Assembly (NCBI GenBank): GCA_019722365.1
Contig: JADFUC010001513.1
Coordinates: forward strand, 62,001 to 126,000
Direction of reading: 5' to 3'
Length of the DNA: 64,000 nt
From: Lithospermum erythrorhizon
Lineage: Eukaryota > Streptophyta > Magnoliopsida > Boraginales > Boraginaceae
The first letter of the stretch is position 1; each line of letters starts with the position of its first letter. The translations under genes and the position numbers were made by a program. Positions 12,655-26,869 of the stretch are shown piece by piece. The notes under the pieces are model-generated. The model searched no databases. It worked only from the letters and a program-made list of their open reading frames with translations, and was not told where the DNA came from.

Positions 12655-15600
12655 ATATGTATAACGACTACTTGGTGAGGCCCGAGGTTGGGGCCGTCAT
12701 CGACTGAATAATAGTCGCCCAGCGATGGATAGCGATAAAAAATGACTTCATTTAGCATTGATAATAAAAATAATACAACTTCGTCCATCAGGTGAACTAT
12801 GACACTACAACAACAGAAAAGTAATAATAATATAAATACATCGTCACGCAGCTTGTTTTACAGCTTGAGACAATAATAATTATTAAGTACAACATAAATC
12901 TCCAAAGAAGATACAAATATATTTGTCGAGTCTTGAAGCCACCGTTACCGCCTCATGAATGCCTTGTTTACTTGGCCGATGCGTCACCGATGCGTCCAGC
13001 GACAACCTACGCATAAAATGCCGCCCATAAGGAAATAAGTCGGCTAAAATTTGAGTGAATACAAATATTCACAGTTAACCTACCGCTCATACAAAACGAG
13101 GATAATTCAAGACCACTTACATTTAACGTATCCAGCATCGAGAGTTATATTTTTATATCTTACCGACAAGATAAATTTTTCCTTAAAGGCTTTCGGTGCT
13201 GCCGACAAATCCACACCACGTCAACAATGAATTTACTCATGAGTACGCGTAATCACAAGAGATATCTCTCTATTTGTTATCTTTCTTGAGTAGCCAATTT
13301 CCGACATAATATACAACTCAAACATATATCTCGATATCTACTTAACTTTCAGCGTACACAACTCGACCACTTATCTTAAGTTCACCTTAAAGTGATACCG
13401 ATTATAGTTATCGCCTCTTTATGATATCTAAATGTTTATTATAAAACGCCACGAATGTCGTATCATTATCTTATCTGACGGCTGACGTATATCTTGCATC
13501 ATGATAACTTAAATGCGGAATTATCTGCCAAATTCTTCATTTAGTCTCACGAACTTATTCACCTCGATAATTATCCAGCGTCGTGGTTAGATCATAACTT
13601 ATATACTATCGTTTGAATCCAACTTTCCCTTGTATATAAAATATCATCAACATAAATACATAGATTAGCATGAGCATTCGGTTTAATTTATGTACTAGTG
13701 TTCTCGTTCAAAAGTTATCGCCCCGTTAACTTGACTACGACTTTTTAACCTTAAAGGATGTATAACGATTTATACCAACCTAGAATCCACAAAGAAAAAT
13801 GGAATAATATTATCAATAATCAACGAGAAACCTAATTGACATAATTTCATCATGGAAACATCTGGTACAATCGGCCTGATATCCACCAACCCAATAAATG
13901 AGTCATAAAGCGGACCCATCTGACACCATAGAAAATTTAAACAACATGTCAGATATAATACAAAGTCTCGATAAGGCACGCGTACTTTGAGAATAAAATC
14001 TGAGAGTTCAGCGGCGACTATAACTCTACAGTCGTGAGCCATACATCGCTCGTATCTCCCTGGCCTTTTGACCTACAATGCGGCGTATGCCGATCCGTCT
14101 GCACAGGGAATGGACCAATCATTTGATAAACACCGCTCTTATCTTAGTAATTATAAGGCCAAGCATATGATACCATAGCGGCCAAAGTGATAATAGATCT
14201 CACACTACACTTATGCAGTATAAGGCCAGCAAACCGATGCACACTTAAAAGTGATAATAGATACCATTGCACTTATGCGAGTATAAAGGCCAACACCGGC
14301 TTGATGCATAGCAAAGTGATAATAGATCTGTGCACTTATACTAGAAGTATATAAAGGCAGCCGTCATATCACCAACGAGGAAGGAGAATTACCTAACCTG
14401 TCGTCAGTATAGAATTCGTGTTCTAATACTCAAAATTAAGCCTCAAAGTCACGCATATGCTCAACTTGACACCTCCCGACAACCAACGCTACTCCCTCTC
14501 CCAGGCCATATCAGAGAGCGCTTTTGACTAAAACATCTCGCGATCATAAATCAATCGCGGCCGCCGACAAGGCCACGGAAATACATAAGTATTAAATGAG
14601 GCCCACGGAGAAGCCTGCTTGATGTAGGCAAGACGCAATACAACGGCTCCCGTGAGGCCACGCGAAATCGAAATGCCCGTGAGGCCCACGGAAACACAGA
14701 ACATAAGTTGGGAGTTCAAGGCTATTCTTTACCTCAGCAAATCTTCAACGCCGCGATAATCGCATAATCATAACATGGCTCACACAAATGAATCACACAT
14801 ATTAAGTACACTCTTTGATGACATATATATCGTTTCTCACATAATTATACATGATAGCGTGTTCACATGATTTAAAATGAGAATGCGTAAAAGTAGCACC
14901 GAGTGAGATTAAGTACTCGCCTTAGTTGTAATCGAGAAGCGTCCGTCTAATCGATCAAGTGCCTTTTCACGTTCGCGTCTAATCAAAACACCGAAATTAC
15001 AATTCTTACTCCGCAACCAATTTTAACCGCCTCTTAATTAAATTTCTTCATTTTCAACCCATTTTAGTTACAAATTAACAACTTAAGTATAGATTGCTAA
15101 TTTATAATTTTCAAAAATTATTAAAATAATAATTCCATTATCATTAAATCATGTCGTCAGCACTTAGCAAAATACTAACATTTTCAACCAATTTCAATTA
15201 ACCCAAAATATCAACTTTTCATTAGCTAAGCCGTTTCTAACAGCCTCGAATCCCAAGCCAGATTCGCTGCTCAAAATCTAATAAAACAAATTTCAGCATA
15301 TATTCCTCCAATGACTTATAAATCATAATTTCCACCTCAAAACAATAATCCATGATAAAGGTTATTAACATATTTATACTCTCGGCAACATTTTAGAAAA
15401 AGTCAACTTAAAATCAACTCGAAAGTCAACTTCGACTATACTTAATACTTTCTACCCAAAAATCGATTATTATCATCTCACATACTATAATCTAAGCACA
15501 GATAATAATTATATTCGATAATATCTAAGTAAAAGCTTGAGAAATCAACCCAAAATTCCAAAAAGTCAGCGGCCTAAGCGTCGAAATTCCACGTCGAACC

Positions 15601-16090
15601 GCAATTTCAACTCCAAGAATAACTAATTTAGAACCCGAAGTCGATTGTATGATAAAAATCAGGAATTACGAAGTCAACTCGTAAGAAACTCATGAAATAC
15701 TAAAAAGATCCGACGCTTTTTACTTGAATCGAAGAGGATGATGAGGAGAAACTCTCAAAAGAAATTTGGTCAAAAACTTGCGAAGATAGAAGAGAAATGA
15801 AGAAAGAAATTTGAAGGGGAGTTGGCTCGCGTCTGGCGAGAAGGAAGAAAGAAGGTTGTTGCCTTCTTTGGAGCCTAATGGTTGGTTTTATGGACTTTAA
15901 TAAGATTTGGCCAGCTAGTTTTTATTGTGTGTGAAACCGATCGTTTGATTGATCGATACTTACCGTTATAACTTATCCTCGACTAGCCAACAAACATGAC
16001 ATTCCTACGCTCCAATTATATATTACCACCCAAATAATATCATTTCCATTCGATTACAACTTTAAAATTCTAAATACCAAAATATACTAC
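12655..16090 (-). mobile_element. Large LTR-like repeat, copy 1
   Basis: Collinear with 26870-29818. Both share GAGGTTGGGGCCGTCATC at the left (12681 and 26929), the region TATAAATACAACAT/TAAATACATC followed by CTCCAAAGAA, AGTTATATTTT with GATAAAT downstream, and a purine-rich right part. No open frame encodes a recognisable protein. By comparison with the better-preserved copy 2, this is probably one long LTR lying on the minus strand. It sits inside the gag of the Copia relic, so it inserted later or was joined by deletion. The right border is uncertain. Confidence 0.5.
14184..14360. repeat. Three tandem ~65-bp units inside the LTR-like repeat
   Basis: AAGTGATAATAGAT recurs at about 14184, 14249 and 14313, each followed by (C)ACTTATGC/ACT and (A)GTATAAAGGC. 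This gives three diverged units of about 65 bp. A second local motif, GTGAGGCC(C)ACG, repeats in the downstream 14570-14700 stretch. Confidence 0.6.
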
Positions 16091-17189
16091 TGACCGACCC
16101 GATTAGTTGTATTTTCAACTATTGACTTGAAATTTTTGTTTCTCCTAAAATAATCATGAAGCAGTAGTATCTATTTCAATAATATTAGTGCGAACGGGCT
16201 ATTCTGATATATACCAGCATAAAATTTAGATCCTCGAAATTTACTAGCTTCATGTTGCCTGGCTTCTCCCCATGATACTTCCTATTATACAGTATTATAA
16301 TACCTTTATTTTAGACGATCCGTCCATATTTTACACTTTGACTTCACGCCCCTTGCTATGTCGCCTCGAATTGTCGATCACACCATTTTCTGAAGACTTC
16401 ATGACCCTGACACCAATTTTACTATCAGCGTTTGTTAACAATTTCGCATGCGTCATGACTAACGTTAACTGGCTGATTTATGTCCTTATGACTTTGATAC
16501 CTCACTTGAGAAATCTTATGGTTTATTCAACATGCAAATTTGTGTAGCAACCGCTTTAATTTAATCTTATCGGCCTATTAAGTCGGTCCTCTCGCTAATA
16601 ATACTGATAAGTAGCCTTTAATAGCTTCTATTGACTCCTTGACCACAATCAACATTATCAATTACTAAGCTCCCTTGAGGTTTATAACTCCATAAGTTGG
16701 TCACGGTTAAGGTGAGCGGCGAAGTTGAAGAAACAGGTCTCGAATGTGGAGGGCGTACACTAGGCTGCGGGGCGGCAGTGGAGGAAACTGACCCTCGTTA
16801 GCCGCGTCTCTGGCAGGGGAATCACCACGGTTTGTAGGTCAGGATGGATAGGATGCGCCTTTCCAAGCTCGGTATCGCCGCCTCGGCTGCATCTCGGTAG
16901 GAGACCTTAAGCGTGCACCCGTATTACCCATTTGCCCGGTCTAATACAGCACCGAGGCTACGCCCCGAAGCCTGGGGAGACCCCGCGTCCAGTCGGGAGA
17001 CCACGTCCCGGGGATGATATTCTTGGACTGATTAGTTATTTGTATTTGATACTTTGTATTTCGTACTTTGTCGTATTTGGTACTTTATTTTAAGATAATA
17101 TATTTGTATTTGGGTACTTTGTATTTGTTATGTGTTAATATATGTTGTTATGTGTTTTAGGATAAAATATATGTGTTGTTGGTGTTGAT
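16091..17189. other. Intergenic; GC-rich block of unknown origin
   Basis: 16700-17010 is markedly GC-richer than its surroundings (CGCGTCTCTGGCAGGGG, GGGGAGACCCCGCGTCC) and has no open frame. It could be an old retroelement leader or LTR fragment. The open frame at 16272-16547 is not recognised. Confidence 0.35.
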
Positions 17190-18183
17190 GGAAAACTCTA
17201 TGGATATATAAGTATAAATCTGAAATTCATGGATCCGGGGATCTTAAAGTGCTTACACATTATTCAAAAATATCGTAATTACAATATGTAATGAGTACTT
17301 ACAATCACGGTGAATGCCACTTAAAAATCCACACTCTTCAAATTCACGTGAATTTGACTTCCTGAATCCTTGTTATAATATCGATAAAGTATGATATCTC
17401 TTGTTAATCAACAGAAGAGGTTGAATCGAAGCCGATTTATCTTCAGTAAGCAAGGAGTTGAACAAAAAAAACCAAGCCAAAGAAAGTGCTTGGGAGAAAT
17501 CGACTTGAGGGGCGGCTATTGGGGTTTTTGATGAAAGATTATTATTCTTTTTATTCATGAAAAACCCTAAGTTTACTTATATAGGACTAGGTTAAAACAA
17601 ACCCGATAAACAACACGGTAAGTATTAGCTTGACTTGTTAACTCTATTAGTTAGATTTAAGGCGCTGTGAGTTGCTAATGAGATTGAACTAATTAGTGGC
17701 TTAATTAAATAGTAATTGATATCAATAATCTTTCAAGTTATTGATAAATACTAAAAATACTTCGAACCAATTAAATAACTATTTAATTGATTCTATTTAT
17801 TCAATCGATATTCTACATACGTCATAGAACCCTTGTAATTGAGAAATACATTTCTCAATTATCTGATTCTCTTTAATTTCATACATGAAATATAACTCAA
17901 CGTCATTTGTATGTGTGTGACCTTACAGAGCTCGAGATAATAGTAAGTTGTATAATAATAATAATTGACCCGATTATTATTATTGTAACGATTAATAGTA
18001 AGATCTAGCAATCGCTTCATGCTCCTTAAATTATCATGACAACCAGCGCTAGTAATATACAATTACTAGAAGTTGAACACTAAGTTCGATAATCACATTT
18101 CCTTATTTGGCAAATGAATTGATCTGTGATTGTCGCGGACATAATAAATGGAATGTCGATTCTACATTTGAATTTCCCAACGA
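17190..18183 (-). mobile_element. Copia-type LTR, minus strand
   Basis: Read on the minus strand, it starts at about 18182 with TGTTGGGAAATTC and follows the plus-strand LTR at 11156 for about 250 bases. The remainder, with the phrase translated on the minus strand at 17558-17373 (proline- and leucine-rich, no stop for 61 codons), appears to be LTR body rather than a gene. No gag or pol follows at lower coordinates, so this is probably a solo or truncated LTR. The left border is approximate. Confidence 0.55.
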
Positions 18184-19638
18184 ATTATTGCGGATTTGAT
18201 GTGTGTTGTGTTAGGTTTGTTTTTGCGGGTTGGCGGAAGCCGTGGGTTTGAAAATTGGGCTGGAAATTTTTATTCAGAATGGCGATAGTGTAAATGGCAT
18301 CGGTTCGGCATGGGTTTGGCAGGGTGTTCCCAATCTGTGAGCGAGGTTGGCGTCTGTTCGGTAACTACAAAATTTGTCCTTAAATGTGCCCGTAAAGTGT
18401 TGTAACCCTATTCTCATCTAAGTCTTTATATTATTTTCCTAACAAATTATTATGATATTATTTTATAATATATTATATGTTTTAAGTCAATCATAACTAA
18501 TAATATAAAATAGATTACATATATTATCGTATATTATGTTATAAGACAATCTTAATTACATATACTACAATTACATTACATACATTTATCGTATATTATA
18601 GGATGGTCGTTCTTCACTATTGAACTATCACACGTTAATATAGATGAGAGTTTCTAACTCTATACTTTACATGTGATATGTCGGAAAACGTAACATTTCA
18701 TATTGAATCAATCCATATCCACTAATTTACTACATATAACATTATTTAGAAATATCGTATATACTATAACAATCGTGAATCATAAATTTATCAAAAACAT
18801 AAAATAAGAGTTCATATCAATATAATGGGTGTCGGTTTGGCCTTGGTCTCAAATGACACAGCATGACCGTTACATAGCGAAGCCGGACTTCAGCGTGTCA
18901 TTGTTTATTATATTAGAATATAATTTATACGGACCCGGCCGCCAAAGTTTCTTATAAAAGCGACAGTTGAAACAACAGAATATAATTTATACGGACCGGC
19001 GTCATTGTTTTATTATTATATTTAAGTTTTTTGATATATGAGCGACTTTTCGGGATTTGGTGACTGATATTTTGATAAAATATTTGATGTAATGTGAACT
19101 ACTTTCGAATTCGTGTTTAAATATTATTGTTTAATAATATGTATTTGTGTCATGTTTGATGCTTAAATATTCCCGCTTCAATTTGGTGTTTACTATTATT
19201 GTGTTTTCAAGCACTTGTGGTTGTTGGTTTTTCTTATGAGAACGGATGCATTTTTGACACCTTAACGTGTTGTTAGCGTCGGGTTGGTGTGGGTCAGCGC
19301 CCAAGCCCGGCGCTATTGTTACTGCAATAACTTTAAAAACAGAACATAAAAGAAACATAATATGAGCTACATAAAACACCCCCTCCACCAAAAAATACCC
19401 CCCTCTACCAAAAAACATTTTTCTCAACAACTTTAACCCTTAATTTTAAATTGAAGGTTTTATCCAATTGTTAGTAATAATTTAACAATCACTCAACCTA
19501 CCCTAAGTCAGGGTTAAGGTATGTCATTGATTTTCATTAATTTTTTCAATGTTTATAATTTATAAAGCGATTATTATTAATTAGTAATCCAATTTAATTT
19601 CAATAAATTTACTTAAAATGTCTCAAGATCATTCTTAG

Positions 19639-22600
19639 ATGTATACTAATCGTTATCGGCGTGATAATGGAAACTTGAGGTATGAATATATGAGTGGTAT
19701 GTTGGATTTTATGGATGTTACTAAAAATTATTCTTTAGCCAATGATATTATGGGAATAAGATGTCCGTGTAGGAGGTGTCAAAATACAAATGTGTTGGAT
19801 AACAGTGAGGTTGAGTTACATTTGATTGCTAATGGTTTTGTTGAGGGGAGGATCTTTCGCGTAGATTACATCGTACAAGAATTATGCTCCGGACTTATGC
19901 TCTTGAGGAATGTTCTTTTATGATGAAAGGGTATGTTATTTATGATGAAGAGTTAGGGAATTCTAAATACGGTATTAATTAGGGTTTGGGAGAATCGATT
20001 ATATATCATATTGTTGAAGATGGTTTTGAACTTACGTCTTGGTGAGGCGACATTTGAATTTGAGGGTGCTACAATGAGCAAACACGGGATTAGAGAAGAA
20101 CCAAATAGACCAGCCAAAGCATACAACGACTTGTTGGAGTCTATAAACCAGTCGTTATGGGATGGTTTCACTTAATTTATGAAGTTATCCATTACTACTC
20201 GGTTGGTTAGCTTGAAGTCTGAGTTTCAAATATCGCAAGAACATTTTCAACGGTGGATTTCCATAATCAAGCGTTGCACTCCGAATAATGGGGAGAACAT
20301 ACAGGATGATTTTTATTAGGTAAAAAGATTGTTGACTCCTCTATTCTTTCCTAAACAGAAAATTGATGCTTGTGTCAATAATTGCATGTTGTTTTACAAA
20401 GAGAATGAAATATTAGACTCGTGCCGTGCATGTGAGGAAATGAATCTGAACCAAAGGATGGGGGAGACCAGCGTAAAGCGTATTGTGTGAAGGTTTTGTT
20501 TACTTACCCACTTAGGTCACGTCTACAACGATTGTATATAATAGAAAAATAGCTTCGGCGCATGACGCCGGCACCATCGGACTCGGACGAGAGGATGGAT
20601 GGATGACTAACCCGATGGATGGTCTTTGCATGGAAGCTTACCTTGATCACGGCATGTCAGAGTATTTTCGAGGAGAGCTCGCGTCGAGTTGTGTTTGATA
20701 GTTTTAGTCCTTTTCACAAGTTTGGACTTCAATATTCCTCTTGGCAGTGATCATCTATGTATATAATTTACCACTGGTTATTGTATGAAGGAGCCATATA
20801 TGTTTTTATCTCTAATTATACCATGGCCAAAAGAAGAGATATTGATGTTTTCCTCAGACCCTTGATTGATGAGTTGAAGGAGTTATGGAATACCGGTATT
20901 GAGATATTCGATGCATCGAGCAAAAAAAATTCAACATAAGGGTTGTTTTGATGTGGACGATTAGCGATTTCCATATGGAATATTATACGGTTAGATGCAG
21001 CGTAGGAGGTTAGCACATCGTATTGTATGGAGAATCTGCTGACTTTTAAGTAAGAGAGAATGCTTCGGAAACATTGTTGGTTTATTGGCGTCCTTTTGCG
21101 CCTCACAGGACATTATTTTAGAATGCAAAAGAAATCGTTTGTAAAGGACTAACATCACATTTGCACGGAAGAGCGACTTGATGGAGCTGATATATATTTG
21201 TAGATATTATTGTGGGTTGAATCTTTACGTGTGTTCGGTCAAGGTAAATATTCGGAACATAGGACACGGGGTATAATGTTGAGCACAAGCTGATTGCAAG
21301 ATGAGTAAATTTTGGGAGTTCGAGTTATTAGTGACACAAAAATCGGAGCCAACGGCTTGTCGAATTCATGCGCACGAGAAAGAACAATGGTGAAAATGAA
21401 TTACATACTACATCCGGAGGAAAGACAAAGACAATGAAGCGAACCCAGGCTTATTCGGACTCATTGTTCGAGACCCGAGTGCATATGCGGGATGTTGGTG
21501 GGAGGAAATAGAAACCAAAAGCGACATACACTTTAAACCCGTGCAGCATAAAGAGCGCGAAATGGTTGTCCCGTCTGATTACCCGATGGATGCGCCAAAC
21601 ATTGCAAGATGTGCAAGAAATGTGAACTTTTAACGAAACTAAAGAATCACGATGTACATATTATTGTCGCGTGGTTACTTTACGTAGCACTATCATATCG
21701 CGCCCGTTCCGTATGAAACCGTCACAAAGAGTGTTATTTATTTCGCGATATGTCAGCAACAACTCTAAATGTGGAACATGTAGAGGAGATTGGGCTTAAT
21801 ATTGTTGAGATAATTTGCAAAATGGAGAAGATATTCCCACCTTCGTTTTTTGATGTAATGGAGCATCTGCCGATACATTTGTCGTATGAAGGTTTAAATG
21901 GAGTCTAGGTGTAGGCCATAAATGGATGTACCCTTTAAATTAAATTGAATATTTCACTTTATTATAATTTTTATTACATTTTATACATTTACTCATTAAC
22001 TAATCTTACAAATGTTTGTAGATATTTAGGGGGATTAAAGAAATTGATAAGGTAAAGGCACGTGTTGAAGGATCGATATCACGAGTGTATTTGGTCAAAG
22101 AGGTTTAGAACCTTTATTGATGTAATTCGAGGAAGAAATATAAACCAACCCAAATCGACCAGGATGCACGATGAAGCGGACCACTGGATGACCCGACTTG
22201 TTTTGCCGTTGTTTACGTTACCCGAGGGCGTGGCACGTTTGTAGTGGTATAGATACCGAATTGAAGAAGCTTATCTGTGGCATTTGCTTTCGTATGTATA
22301 TTCTCTGATAAATTTGAAGTACAAAAAACCCTTCAGTAAGTGTATATTTGGCATTTAAATTAATCAATTTGTATGTGGTATAATACTTAACTAAACGTAT
22401 AACGTTTTGTCTTAGGCTCTACCGTGATTAGCTTGATGAGTTGGATCCCGATGCAACAGAGGTACAAAAGAAATCATGGCGTGATAGCTTCTACCATGAT
22501 TGTCAAATGCGGCGAGTTACGACACCGTTGTACTCTTCAAATATTTTTGGTTTGACACTAGCAAGTGGATGCAAGTGCATCCGAGGAATGCAATGGTTCA

Positions 22601-22870
22601 AATCAAACACAAAAGCAAAGGTTCTAAAGATGACGTTTATCACGGCATCCCGGGCCGCAACCAGTATACTATCTCCATATGTATCACGCGGTGGAGATCA
22701 TGTAAGCAATGGTGTGTCGCAAATGAAATCGAGCCGCCGGAAGTCGAGTCGAGTTGGACTCATGTGTAAATGTGGATGTCTCCGCTTTGAATACTCGAAT
22801 ATCTTCCAAGAGCGACAACCTCGCCGGTTTCTATTGATCCGATCAATGATGTTGTGGATTTGTTGAACCG
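19639..22870 (+). pseudogene. CACTA transposase (TNP2/TnpD-like) remnant
   Basis: 19639-19923 encodes a transposase-associated N-terminal domain with the C-P-C-x-x-C zinc-ligand pattern (residues about 48-53) and a downstream E-V-E-L-H-L motif. At about 20830-20925 the conserved DVFLRPLIDELKELWNTG stretch of the Transposase_21 (TNP2) family appears, followed by broken frames. At about 21,795-21,900 the frame I-V-E-I-I-C-K-M-E-K-I-F-P-P matches the DUF4218 region. At about 22,520-22,620 the frame V-V-L-F-K-Y-F-W-F-D matches DUF4216. Stops and frameshifts separate all parts, so no functional enzyme is made. Domain order is the normal one for plant CACTA elements. Confidence 0.75.
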
Positions 22871-24099
22871 AACTTTAAATTTATTCTTGAAGGAGGGCGA
22901 TGGCCAAGTATCAAATCATGGAGATGGATTCGAGATTAGTCGGACTACCGCGAACATGTTGATGACAATGAGGAGAAATTTCACTTTGTACGAATATTAG
23001 TGACAACTCACTTAGGAAGATAATTAATAATCAAATATTTTTAATTTAGAAGTTTCATATAGTAATTGACAATTTTGTATTAAACTTCATATTGAAATGC
23101 ACACAATAGATTAATAGTAATTATTACTTTGTATTTATTAGTATTAATATTGTATTGAAAAATTGTTATATGGACAGTTTGGTTTTTGTTATCATGAGAT
23201 ATGCAGGGAGTTTGGTTTGCCAAGCTGTTTTTTCTTGAATCGGCTTTAGTAATGATTACATGAAGCGGTTTAGCGACAGGTCCGTAAATATCTCACATTA
23301 TGGTGTCGATTTGGCGATGGTCAAAATTTCAGATTTCCCACCTTCCGGAAATAGTGAGGGAAATTCAAATAAATTATTTTACGTTTAAATCGAGATGGCG
23401 GCTTGGAACTACTTGATTTAAATTCCATTATATGTATCTCCGTTATATCATCATTATTTTATGTTATTAATTTCATTTCCATAATTTGATTGTGTACTAA
23501 CTTCAAATTTGATTTTATTTTGTAGGTGACTTCAAAGTGGTCAATTGAAAAAAGAGGTAATTATTAATAACTTCTTCATTTTCTTTATTTTGTAGGTGAT
23601 TAATTCAAAGAGGTAATTTCTAATATATATTTTTTATTATATTATTTTTGTATAAAGTGGTTGAATCACTTCAAAAAGGTAATTATTATATTTTTTATTT
23701 TTTATTTTTTGTTATTATCGTTAATAATATAGTTTGATGAATATATCTAATTTATTTTTGTTACTTTGTTGTAGGAAAATACTACATTTAAGTTTCGAAT
23801 AGGTAATTTTATTTTTTTATGTTTTTGAATGTTTGATGTTTATGTTAATTAATATTTGATGTTTATATGAATTAGATGTTTAATATGTTTGATTTTATGA
23901 ATTCGATGTTTTAATATATATTTGATTTTTTATATTAATTGAATCCTTTGTGTTTGTATTTATTATATGAATTGTATGTTTTTATAATGAATTGGATTTT
24001 GATGTTTTTATATTTGTTTTTATGATTTGGATATAAATTAAGAATGGACGAGAATGCATCCCGTTACGTATATTATTCGCCGTGACCGAATTTCTTTTT

Positions 24100-24599
24100 A
24101 AAAATTGGAAATGGCGTCGAGGAGGCCGGTCGGGCGTCAAGCGGTTTGAAGGTTTTGGCGTTAAGGTGAGAGATGGTATGGCGTCGGAATTTGCTAACTT
24201 AAAAAAGAAATTATTTATTAATTAGAGTCGGTCGAGCATCGAGATAAAAAGGATATTTTATATAATGTTAGAGTCGGTTTGGCGTCGAAGTGAAAAAGTT
24301 CTTTACATAGTGATAGAGGCGGTATGGCATTGGGTAAAAATAAATCAAAAAGAAATTTATTAAAATATTGGCATCGGTATGGCGTCGGCTTATATGCGCT
24401 TTGACGAAGATGTAGAGCGGTATGGGGTCAAATAGTACAAAATTTTACGGGCCCAATGTGCAGTGGGTATGGCGATCGTGGAATTAGCGATGCCCGTAAC
24501 ACGTCGGTTTGTTATCGTCGCCATACCAAAACTAAATGAAGAATAGCGTCGATGTGGCGACAATATCTGGCGTCGCTATTGCCCTGTATTTTAGTAGTG
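24100..24599. repeat. CACTA right subterminal repeats and terminus
   Basis: At least seven diverged copies of a GTCGG(T)(A/T)TGGCGTCG-like unit occur in about 450 bases before the terminal inverted repeat. In En/Spm elements such subterminal repeats bind the TnpA-type protein; that role is family knowledge, not shown here. Confidence 0.7.
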
Positions 24600-26869
24600 T
24601 AACACAAATACAACTACTAATTATGACAGTCTTAGGCTTTCATTATCTTACGGCATAATTAAACACGATTGATAGTAGTTTATAGACATGAGTAACATAA
24701 AATATCAATTTTTTGAATTCTCTGTTAATTAGAAGATATTGTAGTTTTGTGAAACCATGAAGATTGTCATAGTTGTCCTTGATTGTTGTTCCAATCAATT
24801 AGTAGTATGTTACCATGCCGTCCAGTCCACGACGTGGAATAATAGAACCTTAGCCAAATTGAATTACTCCATCATTTAAAAAAAAAAGATTGTCTAGTTT
24901 CTATGTTAATAATTGATTTTTTAAATTTGATCTCAAATATTTTTGTATATAATGTATAATTTTTAATAAAAATGTATCAAAAATTCTGTTTTCAATATAT
25001 TATAGTTAATCTAGGGGTACGAAGAATTTCTTGGGGGCAGGAAGAAATTAAGCCTATTTTATAATATGATAATTTTGATTCTCATCAAAGTTTTGTCTCA
25101 ATAAAAATTGTTAATTTTTTTTTAAAAGACATTATATTTATTAATTTTATTCATTAACAGTTAAACTATATAATTTTTTATAATGAAGGTACCAATAATA
25201 TGCTTTAATAATCAATTTTCTTGAGATAAGAAATCAATTAGGTATGTATATATGTTATTTTATTGATTAATTTCATAAGTTTTGAAATGTCAAGGTAACG
25301 CTTTAATCTTGATTAGTCAGTTGCCTAATGAGGTCCATGTGTAGCCAAACTTACTAACATTTAATTATAAATCAAGTCTTCTTTATTTGTTTGTCTCTAA
25401 CTTATTCTTTGGCTTATAGTTTCATAAAAAAAATATACTAGTCTTTTGCTCCTTTCGAACAATATAAATTTCATGCCCTCTATAAACATCATCCAAATTG
25501 TTTTTTCTTCAACCAAACAAATTAAAGTTGTTCAGTTCTATCTATATGATTTGTTCTTGTCTATTTGTAAAAAAATTGTTCATTATCATATGTCAATAAC
25601 TCAAATCGGATATCGCCATTATGCATGCATAATATATGTGACCACCATGCTAATCGTAGTAATTTATGTGTATCTCTGTATATGTAATAAGGTTACCATT
25701 GATGGACAACGAGCTTAATGACCATGAACCATTTACATATATATTACAAATTGATTTTAGGTGTAACCAAAGTATTTTGTTGGCCAATAGTTCCTAATGC
25801 AACTTATCATAAATTTTTTATGGGTTAATGTTATTGGACATCATTCACGTTTTATAAAAAACTCAATTAGATCGTTCACGTTTTAGACCCACCACATTCG
25901 ATCACTAATGTTTAAAAAATCAACCAATCAATTACTTGCGTCCAATTTGACCGTTAGTTCGTGAAATCTGTTAGTTTTTCTCAAAAATGACAAGGGTACT
26001 TTTGTCCATACGCTAAACTGTGTCTAGAATTAGATTTGGGATAATTTTAAAATATATAAAATAATGGTAACTTTTAAATAAAAATGAAATTCCAATTAGA
26101 GAGGGTAATCAAGGGGAGTTAGAGTGAACGAGGGTGAAATATAGTTAAAAATGACATTCTTCTCGATTATTATAATTTTATAAGAAAAAAATATAGGAAA
26201 ATCTATTTCTCTATAGAAAATCATACTCCGTATCATTTATTAGAATCCAAACAAGTTAAATAAAACGATTTATTCAGATTCATCTTAATACTTCCCAAAA
26301 CAAATTTACCATTAAAATAAAGAACACATATTAAAATGCAAAAAATATAAATCAATGAAATAAAAGATCTCACTAGGTTAGTTGCTCGCTCAATTGAGAA
26401 TTTTTTCTTTCTAAATTAGCGATATTTTTTCTTTCTAAATTAGCGATGAGTATTATAAATAATGAATACATAAATTTCTAATTAATGAATAATTAGAGTG
26501 AGTATTTCAAAAAAAAAGTATGAAATAATATCATCCAGCAAGAGTTGAATTCGGAACCTCCTGATAAGTTCGGATCAGATACTACTAGCCTATTAAGTCA
26601 TTATTCGCTCAGGTGAGACTTGAGAGTATTGAGAGACCGGGCTAGATCTATATATACCTTATAAAAGTGTGAATGTGATATGGGTGTTTCTTCTATTTTT
26701 TGTAAAGACATTTATGCCCTCATCAAATACTTTAATTACAAGACATTAATTCACAATTATTTTATAGTTGAAAAAAATACCAAGAGTTTTATGTATTTTA
26801 TAGTTGATAAAAATACCAACAATTATTATTGAACATAATATGAATATTACAATGATATGCTATGAAGTC
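24600..26869. other. Intergenic, no gene seen
   Basis: AT-rich. 25,830-25,990 has repeated phrases around ATCGTTCACGTTTTAGACCC that look like a dispersed-repeat relic. The open frame at 25446-25718 is low-complexity and not supported. Confidence 0.4.

Larger units (their letters stand above)
18184..24599 (+). mobile_element. Degraded CACTA (En/Spm) DNA transposon
   Basis: The right terminus is clear: read inward on the minus strand from 24599 the sequence is CACTACTAAAATACAGGGCA, a classic CACTA inverted repeat. Subterminal repeats of the form GTCGGTATGGCGTCG crowd 24,100-24,560, and similar GGTTTGGCGTCGG-like motifs occur at 18,220-18,360, 18,826-18,860, 18,930-19,000 and 19,277-19,316. The interior carries TNP2-type transposase remnants on the plus strand. 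I could not find the left CACTA terminus; the Copia LTR ending at 18,183 may have removed it, so the left boundary is an inference. 18,400-18,820 is AT-rich and may be a later insertion. Confidence 0.75.

Noticed and set aside
16272..16547. 91-codon open frame with hydrophobic content
   Set aside because: Hydrophobicity follows from T-rich sequence; no family resemblance.
26521..26630. Possible SINE or tRNA-derived B box (GGTTCCGAATTC on the minus strand)
   Set aside because: No A box at the proper distance, no tail and no target-site duplication could be shown.
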